From assembly GCA_027257055.1 (NCBI GenBank), contig JAPVLO010000952.1:62001-126000 (forward strand): DNA of 64,000 bases, in the 5' to 3' direction. Position numbers and translations under genes: made by a program. Source of the DNA: Cephalopachus bancanus (taxonomy: Eukaryota > Chordata > Mammalia > Primates > Tarsiidae). Numbering within the stretch: position 1 is the stretch's first letter; each line of letters starts with the position of its first letter. Below, piece by piece: positions 12,785 through 64,000 of the stretch. A model generated the notes under the pieces. The model had not been told where the DNA came from and did no database searches. It saw only the letters and a list, made by a program, of their open reading frames with translations.

Positions 12785-13148
12785 GAGAACTGACACCTTA
12801 ATAAAACTGAATCTTCCAATCCAGGATTGTGATTTCTTGCTCCACTTTTGAGCTCTTCTTTGGTGTGTTCCAATAGTCTCATAATTATCTCCATACAGTA
12901 CCTATATACGATTCGGTACTTCCTAGGTATTTGATACTTTTAGATGTCATAATGACATGGTATCTTAAGATTAAATCTTCTCCTTGTTGTTGGTATCTAT
13001 AAATACAATGGATTTCTTTATAATGACTGCAGCCAACAATCCAGGTAATAGTGTTCATTAATCTTAGTAATTTATCTGGAGATTTTTGAATTTTCTACAT
13101 AGACAATAATATATCTGTAGATAGTAACAATTTTGTTTCTTCCTTCTC

Positions 13149-13421
13149 AATTTTTTTTTGAGTTGGATTCTCACTCTGTCATCCAGGTTGAAGTGCAGTG
13201 GCACACTCATGGCCACCGCAGCTTCAACCTGCTGGGCTCAGGCGATGCTTTTCCTCAGCCTTCCAAGTAATTGGAACTACAGGTGTGTGCCATCACACCC
13301 AGCTAATTTTTTGATTTACTGTAGAGATGAGGTCTCACCAAGTTGCCCAGGCGGGTCTCGAACCCATGGGCTCAGGCAATCCACTCCCAAAGTTTTATGT
13401 ATGAGCCACCGCACCCGGCCC
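13149..13421 (-). mobile_element. Alu dimer (-), diverged
   Basis: Antisense Alu with internal deletions, including loss of the CACCTCGGCCT segment in the left arm. Confidence 0.9.
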
Positions 13422-13674
13422 CTTCCCAACCTTTATACTATTACACACTAATTTTTGCCTTACTGTGGTGGATGGAACTTATAATACAATATGGAGAAAA
13501 ACTGATTCTAGAGGCATCTTTATCTTGTTCAAAATTTTAGAGGAAATGCATTCAGTTTTTCAACACTAAGTATATTTATTAGAGATGACGTTGTATAGAT
13601 AAGTTTTTAAAATCAGGTTAAGGATGGTTCTTCTATACTTAGTTTGTTAGTAGGTTTTAAGAAGTCATGAACAG

Positions 13675-13977
13675 GCTGGGCTCGGTGGTTCAGCCTGTAA
13701 TCCCAGTGCTTTGGGAGGCTGAGGTGAGTGGATTGCCTGAGCCCGTGGGTTCGAGACCCGCCTGGGCAACTTGGCGAGACCTCATCTCGACAGTAAATCA
13801 AAAAATCAGCCGGGCGTGGTAGCGCACGCCTGTAGTTCCGGCTACTTGGAAGGCTGAGGCGGAAGGATCGCCGGAGCCCAGCAGGTCGAGGCTCTGGTGG
13901 CCGGGAGCGGCCCCTGCACTCCAGTCTGAGTGACAGAGTGAGACTCCTACTCAAAAAATAAAAAGATAAAAAATAAA
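13675..13977 (+). mobile_element. Alu dimer (+), first of a tandem pair
   Basis: Sense Alu bounded by AAGTCATGAACAG at 13662-13674 and 13978-13990. The second copy is shared with the next Alu. Confidence 0.95.
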
Positions 13978-13990
13978 AAGTCATGAACAG

Positions 13991-14307
13991 GCCGGACTTA
14001 GTGGCTCAGCTTGTAATCCCAGCACTTTGGGAGGCCGAGGTGAGTAGATTGCTTGTGCCCGCGGGTTTGAGACCCACCCGGGCAACTTGGTGAGACTTTG
14101 TCTGTACAATAAATCAAAAACAACAACAACAACAACAACAAATAGCCGGGTGTGGTAGCGCACGCCTGTAGTTCTGGCTACTTGGAAGGCTGAGGTGGAA
14201 GGATCCCTGGAGCCCAGCAGGTCGAGGCTACGGTGGCTGGGAGCATGCCACTGCACTCCAGTCTGGGCAACACAGTGAGACTCCAACTCCAAAAAAAAAT
14301 AAATAAA
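13991..14307 (+). mobile_element. Alu dimer (+), second of a tandem pair
   Basis: Sense Alu bounded by AAGTCATGAACAG at 13978-13990 and 14308-14320. It is more diverged than its neighbour and carries a (CAA)n linker at about 14118-14141. Confidence 0.95.
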
Positions 14308-14479
14308 AAGTCATGAACAGATGTTGAATGACATTGAGTATTTTTCACACCTACTGGGATAATATGAGTTTTCCCATTAGCATGGTAAATTGGATTAATG
14401 AATTGTGTTATGTTAAGCTAATCTTGAATTCCAATATCTGAAATTTTTGGTCTAATTTGGTTTTCTGTAGTTTCTGCTG

Positions 14480-15010
14480 GCTCTCACTCATGAGACCTTG
14501 TTAGTTTAGTGATTTACTTATTTATTATCTTTTTTTTACTGTGAGCTGCACATTTTTAAAGCAAATATGTGTGGAATTCAAGCCTGGTATCAGTAAGGAC
14601 TCCTTCAGAAAAGACTTGGGATTTTACTCTGCTAGGAACCTGGGCTCTATCAGTTTAAAAAGAAACACCTAAGTTATCCACTTAAGATTTGTCAGGTCAC
14701 TCAAGCAGTGTGACTGGGCTACCAGCCAGAGCAAGGGCCAAGCTATACTTACACCTTCTCAGGGGAGAGCTTTTTTAGCCTTTTGTGGTAGATTAAGTTA
14801 GTGATCCCACAGAAAGTAGATTCGTGGTTGCCAGGGGCTGAGAATGGGGAGTGACTGGCAATGTGTACGAGGTTTCCTTTAGGGGTGATGACTATGTTCT
14901 GGAATTACGCTATAGTCTGAATATTTGTGTTTCCCCCAGATTTACATGTTGACACTTAATTCCCACTGTGATGGTACTAAGAAGTGGGGCCCTTGGGAGC
15001 TGGGGCCTTT
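14480..15010. other. Intergenic, nothing recognised
   Basis: Unique-looking AT-rich sequence with no supported exon, RNA gene or identifiable repeat. Confidence 0.4.
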
Positions 15011-15019
15011 GGGATTAGT

Positions 15020-15177
15020 GTCCTTTTTTTAAATCTTTTTTTAATCAATGTTTTTTATTATGATTTTCTGGGGTACAGTTAAGGGTTAGGTGTACAATTA
15101 CGTTTCATTCAGGCACCCTGTTGATAAGAGGTGTTTCCCCATCCCCAGACAGATATTTGCGACTGTTAATCCCATCC
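15020..15177 (-). mobile_element. L1 3' end (-)
   Basis: Antisense L1 tail: T-rich start, then CTGGGGTACAGTTAAGGGTT and CACCCTGTTGATAAGAGGTG. This is the same 3' UTR text as the sense L1 at 42230-42350. Cut by the following Alu. Confidence 0.7.
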
Positions 15178-15186
15178 CCCCCCCCC

Positions 15187-15448
15187 TTTTTTTTGAGCTG
15201 GAGTCTCACTCCGTCGCCCAGACTGGAGTGCAGTGGCCGCTCCTGGCCACCGCAGCCTCGATCTGCTGGGCTCCGGCGATCTGCCTCAGCCTTCCAAGTA
15301 GCCGGAATTACAGGCATGCGCTACCGTGCCCGGCTGATTTTTGATTTATTGTAGAGATGAGGTCTCGCTGCCCAGGGGGGTCTCGAACCCGCGGGCTCAG
15401 GCAATCCACTCGCCTCAGCCTCCCAAAGGTGCGGGATTACAGGCTGAG
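15187..15448 (-). mobile_element. Alu (-), head missing, flanked by C runs
   Basis: Antisense Alu, deletion subfamily, whose 5' head (CACCGAGCCCGGC) is missing and replaced by a C run. Another C run abuts its poly-T. Confidence 0.88.
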
Positions 15449-15574
15449 CCCCCCCCCTCTAAAACCCGGGACTTTTTAAAGAGCAAAAAAACTAAGACAA
15501 ATTAGATAGTAGTGATTTTCACAAAACCTAAAATACCCAAAACCACCCAACTTTTACTTTTAAAGGGTCAATTT

Positions 15575-15773
15575 TTTTTTTTCAATTAAAAATTTTTTTT
15601 TATTATTTATTTATTTATATTTTTTATTTTAAAGATGTGGGGTAAATTCAGGGTTAAGTATACAAGTGGACATCATACAGGTTAAATTTGGGCCTCCCTT
15701 GGGTCCCCACTTTGCCTGGTTTGAGATCAGCTACCCTTACCGATGGTATGTGCCCTCCCACCCTGGCAGTATT
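15575..15773 (-). mobile_element. 5'-truncated L1 insertion (-)
   Basis: Poly-T and (TTTA)n followed by antisense L1 3' UTR. It is flanked by GGGTCAATTTT on both sides (about 15565 and 15777), so it is a clean 200-bp retroposition. Confidence 0.75.
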
Positions 15774-16065
15774 AATGGGTCAATTTTATAGAATGTAACT
15801 GTTATCTTATACTTTAAAAAAGTGATTGTTTCATAGAATTGTCATAAAACTAAGTGAAAGAAAGTATGTTAAATGCGCAGAGCCTGTATTCAATGAACAG
15901 TGATTCTTGAAAAAAAATTAGTGGTCCATTTCTTCACTACTCTAATAGAATTGCAAATGCATGCCCATGCCACAGCCTCACAGCATACTCTCCCCACTCC
16001 TTGACTGTGGGCTCAGTCTTCGGACATTAATGTACTAGAAAACGTGTTTAATATATTTCATCCAA

Positions 16066-16338
16066 GCTGGGCTCGGTGACTCAGCCTGTAATCCTGCGCT
16101 TTGGGAGGCTGAGGTGAGGGGATTGCCTGAGCCTGCGGGTCTACCGCCTGGGCAACTTGGCGAGACCTCATCTCTACAATAAATCAAAAAAAATTACCCG
16201 GGCATGGTAGCATCCGCCTGTAATTCCGGCTACTTGGAAAGCTGAGGCGGAAGGATCGCCGAGCGCAGCAGTTGAGGCTGCGGTGGCCGGGAGCGGCCCC
16301 TGCACTCCAGTCTGGGCGACCGAGTGAGACTCCGACTC

Positions 16339-16345
<7 letters not shown>
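16066..16345 (+). mobile_element. Alu dimer (+)
   Basis: Sense Alu with several single-base deletions. Its tail runs into an A/TA microsatellite. Confidence 0.93.
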
Positions 16346-16383
<38 letters not shown>

Positions 16384-16400
16384 TTTTTTTATATATTTTA
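16339..16400. repeat. Poly-A then (TA)n microsatellite
   Basis: A run of about 28 A passes into ATATATATATAT and a TTTTTATATATTT stretch at the Alu tail. Confidence 0.9.
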
Positions 16401-16686
16401 TATTTCATCCAGCATTTTTAGTTGTTTTCAGCAAATGAGTCTTTCAGGTACCTACTCTGTGAGAATTTGACTTTTTTATTTTTGGCATTACTTAAACTGT
16501 GTCCCAAAGTACCAGTGTGGTTTAATATCTTCCCCTAACTTTATTGTATTTTTACTTTTATTCCTTTCTATTTCTCATTTTTTGTATTGCCTACTCATAT
16601 GTCTATCTTGTTGGTGCTTTCCTTGATTTTAAAGTGTTCTTTATATATTGCATATATTAACTGTTTTTTGTTTTCTTTCTTTCTTT

Positions 16687-16982
16687 CCTTTTTTTTTTTA
16701 AAATCAGGGTCTCATTCTAGCACCCAGGTTGGAGTACAGTGGCATGGTCACAACTCCTTGCAGCCTTAACCTCCTGGGCTCAGGCAATCCTTCTGCCTCA
16801 GCATCCTGAGTAGCTAGGACTACAGGTGTATGCCACCACATCCAGCTAACTTTTTATATTGTTTTGTAGAGACAAGGTCTTGCTATGTTACGCAGACTGG
16901 TCTTGAACTCCTGGGATCAAGCAATCTCCCACCTCAGCCTCCCAAAGCGCTGGAATTACAGGTGTGAGCCATCACACATGGT
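16687..16982 (-). mobile_element. Alu dimer (-), older
   Basis: Diverged antisense Alu with ancestral-type bases. Confidence 0.9.
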
Positions 16983-17076
16983 ATTATGTATTGCATATAT
17001 TAACCCTTTATCAGTCACATATTATTCAAATAATTTAGCCAGTTTATCTTATGTCCTGTAGTTTTATTTATGATGA

Positions 17077-17372
17077 GTTTTTTTTTTTTTTTTTGAGTTG
17101 GAGTCTCACTCGGTCGCCCAGACTGGAGTGCAGTGGCCGCTGCCGGCCACCGCAGCCACGACCCGCTGGGCTCCGGCGATCCTTCCGCCTCAGCCTTCCA
17201 AGTAGCTGGAACTACAGGCGCGTGCTACCACACCCGGCTAATTTTTGATTCATTGTAGAGATGAGGTCTTGCCAAGTTGCCCAGGCGGGTCTCGAACCCT
17301 CGGGCTCAGGAAATCCACTCACCTCAGCCTCCCAAAGGCGCGGGATTACAGGCTGAGCCACCGCGCCCGGCT
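17077..17372 (-). mobile_element. Alu dimer (-), intermediate subfamily
   Basis: Keeps CAAGT but has the AAAGGCGCGGG insertion. Target duplication ATGATGAGTTTTTT. Confidence 0.95.
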
Positions 17373-18478
17373 GTATGATGAGTTTTTTAAAACCAAAAAG
17401 AGATTGGTATTTTCAGTGAATAAGGAAATGTGCATATAAACATATGGTTAATTCTGCATCCATCCTCTCCCCATCTTGTCCCATAGTATGTATCTGAGTA
17501 TGCTATTTAGTTTTAGTGTCATAGGTTCTTTGCCTGTCCTCCTTGGGAAAAGTGAACACGAGGCAAAACTTACATGCTAATAATTTATTATGGAGTGCAA
17601 CACCATAGTCCATCAAGAGAAAGAGTTATAAGTCCAATCATTCAATATGGTGGCAATCTCCTAAAAGGACTTAGAGAGGGCTGATAAACATAGCTACAGA
17701 CTGTTGCAGCTTGTCTCAGGATTGTTATCAATATTCATCATGTCCATCTTTCATCACTGGTCGTATATAGGTCCCTTCCTCTAAGCTGGCACTTTGATGG
17801 ACTAAGTTGCACACAGTTTGTTTCGCAGTCTTTCTGGATGCTTGCAGACAGGTTGTGTAGAACTATCGCATCTCAAAACTGTCAAGGAAGGAAACTGATC
17901 TACCAACAGGTTCTTGTCTGATTTCTCTCACTGGTCAAAGTGTACCCTACTGGTGTTACTTTTCTCACACCTCTGAGTTGTGTTACCTGGGTCTTGGCAG
18001 TCACTAGGGAAGCCAGACCCCACACACCACAGTTCAGTGTTGAGTGAAAAAGCGGTAGGAATGAGGTTCAGGGCAGAAGTTCCTGTTGCAGTGAGTGTAA
18101 CAGGACCATTTCAGAACCTGGCAGTCACTTTGGAAAAGGCTGAAAGAGCCAGGAGCGTTAGGAGGTGTGACAATGCCAGCAACAGTCAGGGATTTCCATT
18201 GGTCAGGTTTCTGAGGGCCTGGGAAGCAGACAAGGCAGAGAAAATATAAGGGTGGGGTTGGGGGTGGGGGTGGGTATACACTGGAGCAATGGCATGCGTA
18301 CTGAGTTTTCTCCACCTGGACAAATAAGGCAACTCTAGTCCTGAGTATTTTGCAGATGCATAGAGGAAAACTTGGAAGGTTACAGATCAAATTGGGGATG
18401 GTCGTTCCCTCTAGGAGTAGAATTGACAACTCAGAGGGTGTATGTTCAACTTTAAGAGTTAATGGAAACCTGTTTTTC
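17373..18478. other. Intergenic, nothing recognised
   Basis: No supported exon. A short G-rich repeat (GGGTGGGGTTGGGGGTGGGGG) lies at about 18251-18275. Confidence 0.4.
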
Positions 18479-19275
18479 TATCTAGCTGTACCAATTTAGA
18501 CTCCCATCGGCAATGTTCAAGAAATTGTATGGATTTGCAGCCTCACCAACACTTGATACTGTTAGCCTTCTTAGTTTTTGACAGTTGAATGGGTGCACAG
18601 TGGTATTTCATTGTAGTGTTGATTTGCATTTCTTTGATCACTAATGAGGTTGAACATCTCTTCATATGTTTATTGGCCATATGTTTTTCTCCATCTGTGA
18701 AATGTCTATTCATGTCTTTTGCCCACTGCTCTACTGGATTGTTTGTGTTGTTCTTAATCATTTGCAGTCCTTTATATACTCATAATAGGAATCTTCTCCC
18801 ACTTACGTGTATCGAAAATATTTTCTCCCAATGCACAGCTGTTCTTTTTTGCTCTTTATGGTGTCTTCATAAGTACGAGTTCTTAATGTTAATAAAGTCA
18901 AACTTATCACTGTTCTGTTCTCGAGTCAATGGTCTGTGTATATTATTTAAGACATTTTAATTCCAAAGCCTAAAAGTTCTTTGCCTATGTTTTTTGTCAA
19001 GAGCTCTAAAAATGTTTTTGATATTTAAATCCTTAATCCATCTGGAATAGATTATAATTCTTATTCATATCATGTGAAGGAGGGCTCCAGTTTCATCTTT
19101 TCCGATATAAACAACCATTTTGCTAGCTTCAGTTAATGAAAAGTCCCTCTTCAGCTACTTAACAAATCACTTTTATAATATTCCACAGTTCTATGCATGC
19201 AGGGGTGTGTTTCTGGGTTGTTTATTCTATGTCATTGCTCAGTTAGTCTGTTCCTCCACCCATATCACATTCTAT
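18479..19275 (-). mobile_element. L1 fragment (-)
   Basis: Antisense L1 ORF2-like sequence (CTCACCAACACTTGATACTG, GTCTTTTGCCCACTGCTC, TAATCCATCTGGAATAGATT). Confidence 0.75.
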
Positions 19276-19929
19276 TTCCATCTCAGTCTCTCTGTTTCTC
19301 TCTTTCCTTTAGGGTGATCTTGGGGAAGGGAGACAGCAATCATGTGAGCTCAGCTTGTTTGCAGAGAAAACGGGGCCATGCAGCTCTAAACGCTTGCCCT
19401 CGGAATTTCCCCTCTTGGCTATGAGCTCCTCTCAGAGAGATTTGAGGAAGGTAATAAGACTACATGGAGTAATGAACTGCTTCTTATACTGTGAAGATAC
19501 TACCTTGGGGTAAGGAGGACAGGAGTCTTATAAACGCAAATTTTTGTTTTGTTTAGAAACCTTTCTATGACTGGGACTGGCGTTTTAACGCCTGCAAGGT
19601 GTCAGGATGCCAAGGAACCCTGCTGAAGGGTTCCTAAGGAACGTGTGCTACCTTTGCTTTCACGGATCCTGAAAAAGTGTGTGGCGTTGACCACAAATCT
19701 GGCCTAAGAGAAGTCAAAACAGTTTGCTCTTGAAGGCGGTAGGGCCTCGCACCGACGAACCGGGTACCAGCAGCACGGGCCCTCAAAGGCGTTTCCACAA
19801 TGTCCAAGTCTCCAGTGCGGTGACTGACCCTTCTGCGCCCGCATCGATCTACAGTTCTCCAGCCTCCTACATTCTTCAAGCTCCCGTGTTTTCCTGACGA
19901 TACTAGCCTTCCAGGGACAGCCAGAGGAT
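19276..19929. other. MPP1 upstream flank
   Basis: SINE-free, increasingly GC-rich sequence leading into the CpG island. I see no coding exon; the open frames here are not conserved in any family I know. Confidence 0.5.
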
Positions 19930-20452
19930 CTGGGCCTGCGGCCTCGCGGCCCAGGTGGGGTGAAGGAGCGGCCGCTGCGGACGACGGGTGCCTCCCGCCT
20001 CCACCCCCCCGCCCCCCCACCCCCCACCCCCCACCCTACGCATTTGGCCTGGTCACTCGGGCCCTCAGCCTCGCCGGGGCGTGGGCCCTGCGCTCCGCCA
20101 GCCGGAAGCGGGGCCCCTCCCAGATCCCATCCCTCTGGGATTCAGCCCGCGCGACCACCCTGGGTCCCCAGGGGCTGGGAGGCAGCGGCGCCTCCTTCAG
20201 GTCCTTGCGGGCCGCCGCTGGGAGCGCGGGGCGCCGCGGAGTCCCCGGCTTGGGCGAGCCCGTGGGCGGGGCGAGGGTGGGAGTGGGCGGGGCGAGGGCG
20301 GAGCTCCGCCCGCGCCCGCCCGGCGCGCCGCCTGCGGGCGGTGACGGGCCCAGCCGCACCGCGTCCCTGCCGTCTCCGCCGCCCCGCAGGCCACGGGCCC
20401 TCGCGTTCCCAGCGCCGTGGGTCCCTAGCCCCCGTGTCCCAGCTCCGGCGAC
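19930..20452 (+). promoter_or_regulatory. MPP1: MPP1 CpG-island promoter and 5' UTR
   Basis: This is a GC- and CpG-dense block directly upstream of the MPP1 start codon, continuing through exon 1. Two consensus GC boxes (GGGCGGGGC) lie at 20264-20272 and 20285-20293, about 160-190 bp before the ATG, as expected for a TATA-less Sp1-driven promoter. No TATA box is seen at a suitable distance. The transcription start cannot be placed from sequence alone. On the active X this would give broad expression; in females the island would be subject to X-inactivation methylation (inference). Confidence 0.8.
19996..20037 (-). repeat. C-rich tract with G-quadruplex potential
   Basis: A run of C blocks of 5-7 nt separated by single A or G bases. 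The minus strand therefore carries at least five runs of five or more G, which exceeds the usual requirement for a G-quadruplex. It lies about 420 bp upstream of the MPP1 ATG, at the edge of the CpG island. Confidence 0.8.
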
Positions 20453-52100
<31,648 letters not shown>

Positions 52101-52560
52101 GCTTGCAGACTGGGGACCCACTGCGTGCCCCTCTCCAGCACTTGGGACTCCATTCCCCTCGCTTTGAGACAGGGCTGCTCCTAGTTTTGTGTCAGCTTCG
52201 CGCTCTCTGCAGCTACCCTAACTAAGACAGCAGGATTCAGTCTTCTTTCTCAGGCTCCAGAAAGGCTGGGATTCAATTTCTCTGATAGATGGGGCCCCCA
52301 CTGATCTGGATTTCAAAAGGATCTCTGGAAACTGGGGGTAAGAAGCACTATCAGAACGTAACTGCTGATCAGAGATCAGTTCCTTCACAGCTTGCCCTCA
52401 TTCACCTTCAATTATACCAGGCATTTCATTTGTCTTTTTACTTTGAAGAAAGCGTTTTTTTAACTGCCACTTTCTAAAATGCCAAAATGAAACATCTGTG
52501 CAATAGAATGTCTGCTCTAGGAAAACCCTCAAAAGCAATAAAAATGCCGTGTGAAAATGC
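52101..52560 (+). other. MPP1: MPP1 3' UTR with polyadenylation signal
   Basis: Repeat-free sequence follows the stop codon. An AATAAA hexamer at 52537-52542 (context GCAATAAAAATG) is the first good signal, so cleavage is expected near 52555-52565 and the 3' UTR is about 460 nt. Confidence 0.75.
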
Positions 52561-53354
52561 CAATGACCTTGTACCTCTCCGCTTTTCCACCTGCACTACA
52601 AATCTCTTGAAAGGGAAATGTCACCCCATGCACTTAAACTTGCAGACATTGACATCAACACAAGATGCCTCTCCTGGGTTCAGATGGGACTTCATGCCCC
52701 ACTGCAGAGCTCCAGTGGCTGGTGCCCAGAGAAAAAACCCTTTTAAGGCTATCTTCTCTGGGGGGGAGCCCATCGTGGGCACACATTTAATCTTGCGGCT
52801 AAAACTCACATTCAGAAGAAAAACCAGGGTCAGGGTCCCCCCTGCATACTGGCCCATCACATGGCACATCTTGGCCTCTCCTTGCTCCATCCAAAGACTC
52901 CCCCACACAAGGAGCCTCCTGTATTCTCTCCTAGCTTTTAATACATTTCTCCCACTAACCATCTGTCACCAGTACCTTGATTCCTAAACATCCCCACCCC
53001 CAGCTTCTTTCACCCCGCTCACTCTGCCACCAGCACCGGAAGTGACAGCTTCAGCAAGCTCCTGTCAGAGTTCGTGTTCAGATGTGTCTGCAGATCTGTG
53101 CTCTGCCCATCTCCAGACACACTCACTGATACCCTCCTACCAGGGCCACTACACGGAACACATCACCCTGTCTCCTGTCTGTTGCAGAGAGATCACTTGC
53201 TTGTGATGACCACGCCCCTCGGCATCTGATCCCACATCAGATGATAGGCCCTAAGGTGAACGGTGTAAGATACAGAGAAATGTAAAACCAGCCAAACATA
53301 AAGGAAAGCATCGAATTTCAAATAGGACATAAAGGTCTCCAGATTTATAATCAA

Positions 53355-53625
53355 AATATTTTTATTTATGTTGAAGCCTTATTCTATCACTTAGACTGGA
53401 GTGCAGTGGCATCACAGCCACTGCAGCCTCAGCATCCCGAGTAGCTGGGACCACAGGCACACACCACCACACCTGGGTAATTTTTTAAGTTTTTAAAATT
53501 TTTTGTAGAGATGAGGTCTTGCTATATTGCCAAGGCTGGTCTCCAACTCCTGGCCTAAAGTGATCCTCCCACCTCGGCATCCCAAAGTGCTGAGATTACA
53601 GGTGTGAGCCACCACACCTGGTCCA
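53355..53625 (-). mobile_element. Alu (-), old, in the MPP1-DKC1 gap
   Basis: Diverged antisense Alu in the short interval between the two convergent 3' ends. Confidence 0.87.
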
Positions 53626-53694
53626 AAATAGTTTATATTTTTTGCTTTGCTAGTTCGAGATCACCAACAATAAGAAAACCCAAAAGGAATACTT

Positions 53695-54410
53695 AAAAAA
53701 CTTAGCAAGTCAATTTTAATAAGTAAAAATTACAACAGTCTTCTCCCAGCAACGAGCAAGTTCACTCTTTAAAAGTAAGTGAGGGCTAAAACAAGAGGGT
53801 ACAGGAACGGTTCAGCCTGTCACACACACACGTAGCCAGGTGGATATAGGTGAACACAGCTGTACACACGGGCTTTGAAGAAGTGCACAAAGGACTGACT
53901 GCTGGGCCAGAAACCAGAAAGACAACTACCTGGCCTGCCTGGCCTACACCCCAACACCAGAATAGGCCACTGTCCTCACAGGACACTGGAGACAGGATTC
54001 AGCTATATTCTTACACTCACTGAGGGCTCTACACCATTTCAAGGGCAGACTTTTCTTTTAAACGGGACTTGTTTTAAAAAGCAAAGCAGGAGAGGACTAC
54101 GATGTTCACACGGCCATTAGCACACAGTTGCAGAGTTACCGGGTTTGGAGGCTTTCCGACTCAAACAAGCGGAGAAGCTGTTGGCATAAAATCTGCCTCA
54201 CATCACCCACATCCTTAAAACAGGACAAGATGGGACGATCACACCAGGTAACACCACCGAGGTCTCAAGGAGCAGCTGAAATGTGCCAGAACTCTCCACC
54301 CTGTCCAGGACCTGTGTTCCATTCCCTCGAAGACAAAAGGAACTATGTTTCTCACTAAGGCCTTAATTTCTCCTCCCAGCTGGACACAAAACTTAAAGTG
54401 GTTTTCACTA
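53695..54410 (-). other. DKC1: DKC1 3' UTR with polyadenylation signal
   Basis: On the minus strand the sequence after the DKC1 stop is free of SINEs up to an ATTAAA hexamer (plus-strand 53715-53720). This gives an estimated 3' UTR of about 700 nt. The exact cleavage site is inferred. Confidence 0.55.
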
Positions 54411-63287
<8,877 letters not shown>

Positions 63288-63807
63288 CTAGAAAGCAACA
63301 ACAACACAAATGAGACTAAAGCCATTAACACAAGTCAAACAGAGTCGGCAACACTAGAGACCATGGTATGGTAACCTTTCAAGTTTATACATTTGGATTT
63401 TTGCTCCTATACTTCCATCACCTGCCATGACAGACAGCTGAGCCTCCTTAAACACCAAAAAAATTACCCATTAGTTACAACAAGACAAATTCGAGCACCT
63501 GTAGGTTGAAGTCATGCTCGAGAAGGAGACTTCCTGGGGCACTACAGAACACAGATTCAGCTTTACTGTACAGGGTAATGAATGAAACACAGAATAGCTT
63601 TGAATTTCTCAGGGACAAAAGAGCCAAACTGAGGATGACAGCAATACTTCCACATAGCTCCAGAAACCCCCAACTCTGCTTTCCACGTGTAGGCTTCTTT
63701 CTGAGGCTTGACCACCAGCCCGAAAGATTCCCTAACTACAGCCCATCTTTCATCACCAGTTTCATTTCATCATCATACTTACCACCAAGAGCAAGTCTTT
63801 TTTTAAA

Positions 63808-64000
63808 TTTTTATTTATTTATTTTTGTTGAGTTGGAGTCTCACTCTGTCACCCAGACTGGAGTGCAGTGGCCGCTCCCGGCCACCGCAGCCTCGACCTG
63901 CTGGGTTCCGGCGATCCTTCCGCCTCAGCCTTTCAAGTAGCCGGAATTACAGGCATGCGGTACCACGCCCGGCTGATTTTTTGATTTATTGTAGAGCTGA
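63808..64000 (-). mobile_element. Alu (-), cut by window end, in DKC1 intron 3
   Basis: Poly-T-like start (TTTATTTATTTTTGTTGAG), a full right arm and the start of the left arm. Confidence 0.93.

Larger units (their letters stand above)
11020..14470 (-). mobile_element. Long L1 remnant (-) interrupted by five Alus and one other insertion
   Basis: Blocks at 11020-11275, 11565-11742, 12142-12494, 12785-13148, 13422-13674 and 14308-14470 read continuously as antisense L1 ORF2 (TTCCATTGGTCTGTTTCTGTG, CTTTGGCTATTC, ACTGAATCTTCCAATCCA). The element is inactive. Confidence 0.75.

Noticed and set aside
52487..52987. 166-codon frame after the MPP1 stop
   Set aside because: It overlaps the 3' UTR and polyadenylation signal and shows no family resemblance.
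63290..63800. Search for DKC1 exon 3
   Set aside because: A CTTAC-type donor complement occurs near 63780, but the upstream sequence does not encode the expected ...QWPLLLK end, so exon 3 lies beyond the window.

Overview
This is nuclear genomic DNA from a primate. The evidence is two recognisable multi-exon genes with consensus GT-AG splice sites, and dozens of dimeric, 7SL-derived Alu SINEs, which occur only in primates. Most copies share sequence that fits neither the anthropoid AluS/Y type nor the strepsirrhine type: a CCGCGGGTTCGAGACCCGCC block in the left arm, an AATAAATCAAAAAA linker, and a right arm ending GACTCCAACTC. By elimination I infer a tarsier. The gene content and order match the human Xq28 block F8-SMIM9-MPP1-DKC1, read in inverted orientation.

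Layout. Positions 1-19,900 are a repeat-dense intergenic region. It contains one SMIM9 exon (1542-1671), about two dozen Alus, long antisense L1 remnants, a mariner relic and an unidentified 399-bp insertion. Positions 19,930-20,560 are the CpG-island promoter and first exon of MPP1. MPP1 runs on the + strand from 20,453 to 52,100 in 12 coding exons totalling 1401 nt, which encode 466 residues, with a polyadenylation signal at 52,537. The first 11 kb of its intron 1 is nearly Alu-free, unlike the flanking DNA. DKC1 lies on the - strand and is convergent with MPP1. Exons 4-15 occupy 54,411-63,287 and encode 467 residues plus the stop; exons 1-3 lie beyond the right edge. The two 3' ends are separated by only about 1.1 kb.

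RNA genes. DKC1 encodes dyskerin, the pseudouridine synthase of H/ACA particles, and two of its introns carry H/ACA snoRNAs. SNORA36A is in intron 8, with the miR-664b sequence inside its 3' hairpin. A SNORA56-type RNA is in intron 12, with an AUA in place of ACA.

Points of interest. These are a 10-residue tandem-repeat expansion in dyskerin exon 13; imperfect tandem copies of the exon 12 end, with donor-like sites, in intron 12; a doubly nested chimeric retroposition at 28.6-28.84 kb; an Alu pair with three copies of one target-site duplication; and a stepwise Alu subfamily structure. I found no CRISPR array, operon or undescribed gene system. Repeat boundaries were read by eye and are approximate to about 10 bp.
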